A stretch of 9,519 nt of DNA from JAHDNZ01 sp036721855 (GTDB lineage Bacteria; Bacillota; DTU065): contig DAIMKF010000050.1 in the NCBI GenBank assembly GCA_036721855.1, positions 1-9,519 on the forward strand. Reading direction: 5' to 3'. Position numbers and translations under genes: made by a program. Below, piece after piece: positions 6,678-9,519 of the stretch. The notes below the pieces were generated by a model. That model ran no database searches and had not been told where the DNA came from. It saw only the letters and a program-made list of their open reading frames with translations. Position 1 is the stretch's first letter; the number at the start of each line of letters is the position of its first letter.

Positions 6678-8622
6678 AAATGTCAGGCAAAATATGAACA
6701 GATATATAGTTTATATTGCCAGCATGTCCTTTACGGTAATGATTTTTTATCTGTATATCTCGTTAATGACTCATCCTAAACTTTCAACTAGTTTTATAGG
6801 GGCCAATAAGGTAAAAATTGCTATGAAAGCAGCCGCCATAGTTATTGCTGTTTTCACCTTTATCTTTTTGCTTTTTTCAGCCACAGCTTTTTTAAGAAGC
6901 CGCAAAAAAGAGTTTGGTCTGTTAAGTCTTTTGGGTATCTCCAAAAGACAGCTTAGTACGATTGTTATTTGGGAAAATATTATTATCGGTGCTATGGCTC
7001 TAGGTATTGGTATTAGTTTTGGTGTTTTGTTTCAAAAACTTTTTTTAATGGCTGTCAGTGCCTTAATTCATCTACCGGATCCATTAGGCTTTTATCTCTC
7101 CACAAAAATCATTTTAACTACAATAATTACTTTTGGAACTTTATTTCTTATAGTTGCTATTTTTTCCTTAAAAGAAGTCTTGAAAACTTCGGTTGTAGAC
7201 TTGATCAAAGCCAGCAAGAAACCTAAAAAACTACCTAGACACTCTAAAACAGTAGCCATTTTAGGAGTTTTACTGATTCTTACCGGGTATGCTTTGGCTT
7301 TTTATGCCAAAGCTGATATAATACCGCTTCTGGTTTTGCCAGTAATTGCCATTACCTGTCTTGGTACCTATCTGGCGATGAAAGAAGCTACCATGGCTAT
7401 TTTAGCACTGCTTAGAAATAACCGCCGATTTTTCTTTCGCACAGATCATTTCCTTAATGTCAGTCACCTTAGTTTTAAGATGAAAGACAATTATCGTACC
7501 ATGAGTAGTGTCGCTATTTTAGTTGCGGTTATTCTTACCGCCCTAGGGACTATTTTTACTGTTTATAGCGTCATAGAGGAGGAAGTTTTAGCAAATTACC
7601 CTAACAATTATGAACTAGCCGGAGATAGAACCTATTTTGAGGGACCAGCTCAGGCTATAGAAAAAATATTACTCGAAGAAGGTATTAAAGCCCAAAGAAC
7701 AGATCTTATAGGTATAAAATCAGGGGTAGATATCAATGTAATCTTTAAAAGGTCTAATATCAAGCGAAGATTTGATGTCATAATTCTGCCTTCTTCTTAC
7801 TATGAGAGCCAAAAAGGACAAAACCGAATCTTAAAAGATGATGAAGCTTTACTATTAAATTACTATTACTACTCACCAGAAAGAGAAGAAAATATTTCCA
7901 CCGACACTCTGATTATCGGAGAGCAAGACTTTTATTTTAATAAAATCTATACCGAAGAAAATACCATAGTTAATCAAGGTCACTATCGCGCCCCTCAGTT
8001 TTTGGTTAATGATACCGTTTATAAAAAAATGCAAGCCTTAGCTTTAGAAACAGTTGATTTTTGCTTTTATAATACCAATCAGTGGAAAACCGATAGAGCA
8101 GCCATAGCGGCTCGAAGAATAAAAGAAGAAGTTGTTTTACCGGGAGTAACCAAACAAGAGCCATATAAAGTGGTGCTTACAACCTCTCCCAATCTATATG
8201 AAGAGAGCCAGGCAGATTTAGGATTAGCACTATTTGTGGGCTTTCTTGTAACCTTAGTCTTCTTTGCGGCCTGTTGCAGTCTACTCTATTTCAGGCTTTT
8301 TACCGAAATTGACGAAGATCGTAAAAATTATCAACGTCTAAGGGAATTAGGTTTGTCTCCCAAAGAAATGCAAAAAATCACCTTAAAACAGGTGCTAATT
8401 ATCTTTATGTTACCTTATCTATTGGCTATTGGTCATTCGTTCTTCGCTTTAAGTGCTTTAAGTACAATTGCCGAATATACAGTTTTAAAAACAACTGCTA
8501 AAACTGTTGTTTTATCACATGGAATTTTAATCACGCTTTTATATCTTTTGCTGTATACCCTTTACTTTTTTACTGCTTTTAGTGTATACTGGAAGAGCCT
8601 AAGCAAGGTAGAATTAAAATAA
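6652..8622 (+). CDS. BceB-like FtsX-domain ABC permease
   Basis: 656 aa, GTG start with AGGAGGT (6638-6644) seven bases upstream, inside the end of the ATPase gene. Ten hydrophobic segments are visible (about 17-38, 58-82, 103-125, 152-173, 199-218, 222-243, 284-306, 523-548, 579-600, 620-645). A large extracellular domain of about 215 residues (307-522) lies between TM7 and TM8. This layout and length are diagnostic of BceB-type permeases. FtsX-like cores are recognisable by RSRKKEFGLLSLLGISKRQL (83-102) and by EDRKNYQRLRELGLSPKEMQ (555-574), the cytoplasmic loops that contact the ATPase. The extracellular domain is where specificity for peptide-bound lipid carriers is thought to reside; it cannot be read from sequence. 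The protein is expected to form the sensory complex with the kinase at 2866-3927. A strong terminator follows directly. Confidence 0.93.
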   Translation: MNLQKIAYKNVRQNMNRYIVYIASMSFTVMIFYLYISLMTHPKLSTSFIGANKVKIAMKAAAIVIAVFTFIFLLFSATAFLRSRKKEFGLLSLLGISKRQLSTIVIWENIIIGAMALGIGISFGVLFQKLFLMAVSALIHLPDPLGFYLSTKIILTTIITFGTLFLIVAIFSLKEVLKTSVVDLIKASKKPKKLPRHSKTVAILGVLLILTGYALAFYAKADIIPLLVLPVIAITCLGTYLAMKEATMAILALLRNNRRFFFRTDHFLNVSHLSFKMKDNYRTMSSVAILVAVILTALGTIFTVYSVIEEEVLANYPNNYELAGDRTYFEGPAQAIEKILLEEGIKAQRTDLIGIKSGVDINVIFKRSNIKRRFDVIILPSSYYESQKGQNRILKDDEALLLNYYYYSPEREENISTDTLIIGEQDFYFNKIYTEENTIVNQGHYRAPQFLVNDTVYKKMQALALETVDFCFYNTNQWKTDRAAIAARRIKEEVVLPGVTKQEPYKVVLTTSPNLYEESQADLGLALFVGFLVTLVFFAACCSLLYFRLFTEIDEDRKNYQRLRELGLSPKEMQKITLKQVLIIFMLPYLLAIGHSFFALSALSTIAEYTVLKTTAKTVVLSHGILITLLYLLLYTLYFFTAFSVYWKSLSKVELK

Positions 8623-8649
8623 AGACCGGGTTAACCCCGGTCTCTTTTT
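8623..8649 (+). terminator. Rho-independent terminator of the transporter operon
   Basis: AGACCGGG (8623-8630) and CCCGGTCT (8636-8643) form a GC-rich 8-bp stem with loop TTAAC, followed by CTTTTT (8644-8649). It starts immediately after the permease stop codon. Confidence 0.92.
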
Positions 8650-8657
8650 GGATCTGT

Positions 8658-8686
8658 TTGTGTACTTACTAATATAAAACTATGTT
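8658..8686 (+). promoter_or_regulatory. Candidate promoter of nusG
   Basis: TTGTGT (8658-8663) and TATGTT (8681-8686) are spaced 17 bp. Each is a partial match to consensus. TATAAA (8673-8678) is an alternative -10 without a clear -35. A promoter is needed here because the terminator at 8623-8649 isolates nusG. The leader carries a short palindrome, GCCTTAAGGC (8699-8708). Confidence 0.35.
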
Positions 8687-8735
8687 TGGATAAAAAAAGC
8701 CTTAAGGCCAAAGAATTTAAGTGGAGGGGTAGAAA

Positions 8736-9368
8736 TTGAGAAACGTTGGGTTACAGTTTACTATTAATCTGCAGGATGTAGATCCCAATCCTGCTTGGTA
8801 TACAGTTGTTACCAAGACAAATTACGAGAAAAAAGTGGCCAAAGACTTGCAAATGGGTATAAAAAACGCAGCTTTTAAGGACGATATCATTGAAGTTGTT
8901 GTACCCATTAAAGAAGTGGAAGAGACTACCGCCGGCAGAGATGGTCGCCAAGAAAAAGTATTAAAAACTGAAAAGCTTTTCCCGTCTTATATATTTGTGA
9001 AAGCTCGCATGAATGAGGAAGTTTGGCGTTATTTACGGGGAGTTACAGGAGTTTCCACCATTTTATCTGTGGGTGGCTATTTAAGCACTATGAGCGAACA
9101 AGAGATACGCAAAATCAAGGATTATTGTGGCTTACTGGAAAAAGAGGAACAGGCTAAAAAAGCCGAACTTAACCGTGAAATTGAGGAACTTAAAAAGAAA
9201 CTTAAAAACAAGATTGGTACCAAAGCTATTATTCGTGGCGGTATCTTTGACGGATATACAGGAAAAATAAGTGAACTTGATTTTGGCAAAAGCAAAGTTA
9301 CAGTTATTATGGACAATAGTGCCATCGCAGTTGAATTAAACTTTACCGATATTGAACTTTTAGATTAA
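8736..9368 (+). CDS. nusG: Transcription elongation/antitermination factor NusG
   Basis: 210 aa from TTG at 8736, with GGAGGGG (8723-8729) six bases upstream. The NGN domain is about 20-115 (AWYTVVTKTNYEKKV at 20-34, EVVVPIKEVEE at 53-63, LFPSYIFVKARM at 81-92, VWRYLRGVTGVSTIL at 96-110) and binds the RNA polymerase clamp. The KOW domain is about 160-208 (IRGGIFDGYTGKISELDFGKSKV, then AVELNFTDIELL) and binds Rho or ribosomal protein S10. FPSY replaces the usual FPGY. The linker (about 120-160) is longer and highly charged, with a run (135-159) that looks like a coiled coil. An extra stretch of about 18 residues precedes the NGN domain. The gene is monocistronic here, with no secE upstream. 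A specialised paralogue (LoaP-like) is possible, but the NGN and KOW sequences look more like housekeeping NusG. Confidence 0.87.
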   Translation: MRNVGLQFTINLQDVDPNPAWYTVVTKTNYEKKVAKDLQMGIKNAAFKDDIIEVVVPIKEVEETTAGRDGRQEKVLKTEKLFPSYIFVKARMNEEVWRYLRGVTGVSTILSVGGYLSTMSEQEIRKIKDYCGLLEKEEQAKKAELNREIEELKKKLKNKIGTKAIIRGGIFDGYTGKISELDFGKSKVTVIMDNSAIAVELNFTDIELLD

Positions 9369-9374
9369 AAAAAG

Positions 9375-9399
9375 GACTGCCCCAGGGTGGTCTTTTTTT
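9375..9399 (+). terminator. Rho-independent terminator of nusG
   Basis: GACTGCC (9375-9381) pairs with GGTGGTC (9386-9392) through five Watson-Crick and two G-U pairs, with loop CCAG and a run of seven T (9393-9399). It lies 6 bp after the stop codon and just ahead of the group II intron. Group IIC introns are known to use such hairpins as insertion targets. Confidence 0.8.
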
Positions 9400-9407
9400 G
9401 TGTGGTG

Positions 9408-9519
9408 GTGTGCCACGCACGGCGATTAACTAGACGGTGAAAGTCCGTTATGGGGGTATGTAGTAACTCAAGGCAAGGGTGTCCACCGCGAGGTGGAATC
9501 TGAAGGAAGCCAGCGGCAA
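9408..9519 (+). mobile_element. Group II intron, 5' end (domain I, probably class IIC)
   Basis: Seen: GTGTGCCACGCAC begins with the conserved GUGYG 5' end and can form a small hairpin (GTGTG/CGCAC). ACGG-TGAAAG-TCCGT (9434-9449 region) is the next typical helix. CAAGGGTGT then leads into CCACC-GCGA-GGTGG (9483-9496), a GNRA-capped stem, and then GGAATCTGAAGGAAGC (9495-9510), a hallmark of bacterial group II domain I. The order and spacing follow the Oceanobacillus iheyensis IIC intron as I recall it. Position right after an intrinsic terminator also favours IIC. The rest of the ribozyme and the expected intron-encoded reverse transcriptase lie beyond the window. The nusG frame is not interrupted. 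Confidence 0.85.

Noticed and set aside
8650..8735. Riboswitch or T-box in the nusG leader
   Set aside because: Only about 85 bp with one small palindrome; none of the conserved elements of known leaders is visible.
8751..9325. Two minus-strand open frames inside nusG
   Set aside because: Shadows of the NGN and KOW coding regions; nusG is clearly the real gene.
9400..9412. GTGTGG at 9400 as the 5' end of the right intron
   Set aside because: GTGTGCC at 9408 agrees better with known intron starts and forms the expected terminal hairpin; 9400 gives a mismatched stem.

Overview
The window looks like an AT-rich, low-GC Gram-positive (Bacillota/Firmicutes-type) genome read with the standard code. 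The grounds are strong purine-rich Shine-Dalgarno sites, frequent TTG and GTG starts, intrinsic terminators ending in T-runs, a Bce-type antimicrobial-peptide resistance module, and group II introns. I cannot place it below phylum level from the sequence alone.

Layout. Bases 1-54 are the last piece of a group II intron (3' strand of domain V, then domain VI with a bulged branch-point A). Next, on the minus strand, comes a 634-aa cytosolic beta-propeller-like protein of unknown function (104-2008). Divergent from it is a two-component pair: a BceR-like response regulator (2159-2863, TTG start) and a BceS-like intramembrane-sensing kinase (2866-3927). A gene-poor spacer of about 345 bp holds a terminator, a 10-bp-arm dyad containing the BceR-type box TTACA-N4-TGTAA, and a promoter with a perfect TATAAT -10 but no good -35. 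These precede a three-gene operon: an unrecognised 525-aa multi-pass membrane protein (4273-5850), an ABC ATPase (5901-6677) and a 10-TM FtsX-domain permease of the BceB type (6652-8622), closed by a strong terminator. A stand-alone nusG follows (8736-9368, TTG start) with its own terminator. Only 8 nt past that terminator's T-run starts a second group II intron in the same orientation, which runs off the window end.

How the genes work together. The kinase has almost no extracellular sensor and should read the state of the BceAB-like transporter. The regulator would then activate the transporter operon through the dyad upstream of the weak -35 promoter. The operon's first gene is the odd part. 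It sits directly behind the operator and ahead of the ATPase, so it should be co-induced, yet it is not a standard Bce component. The module plus this membrane protein is the best candidate here for something under-described. The two flanking introns suggest an intron-rich genome and a segment open to recombination between intron copies.
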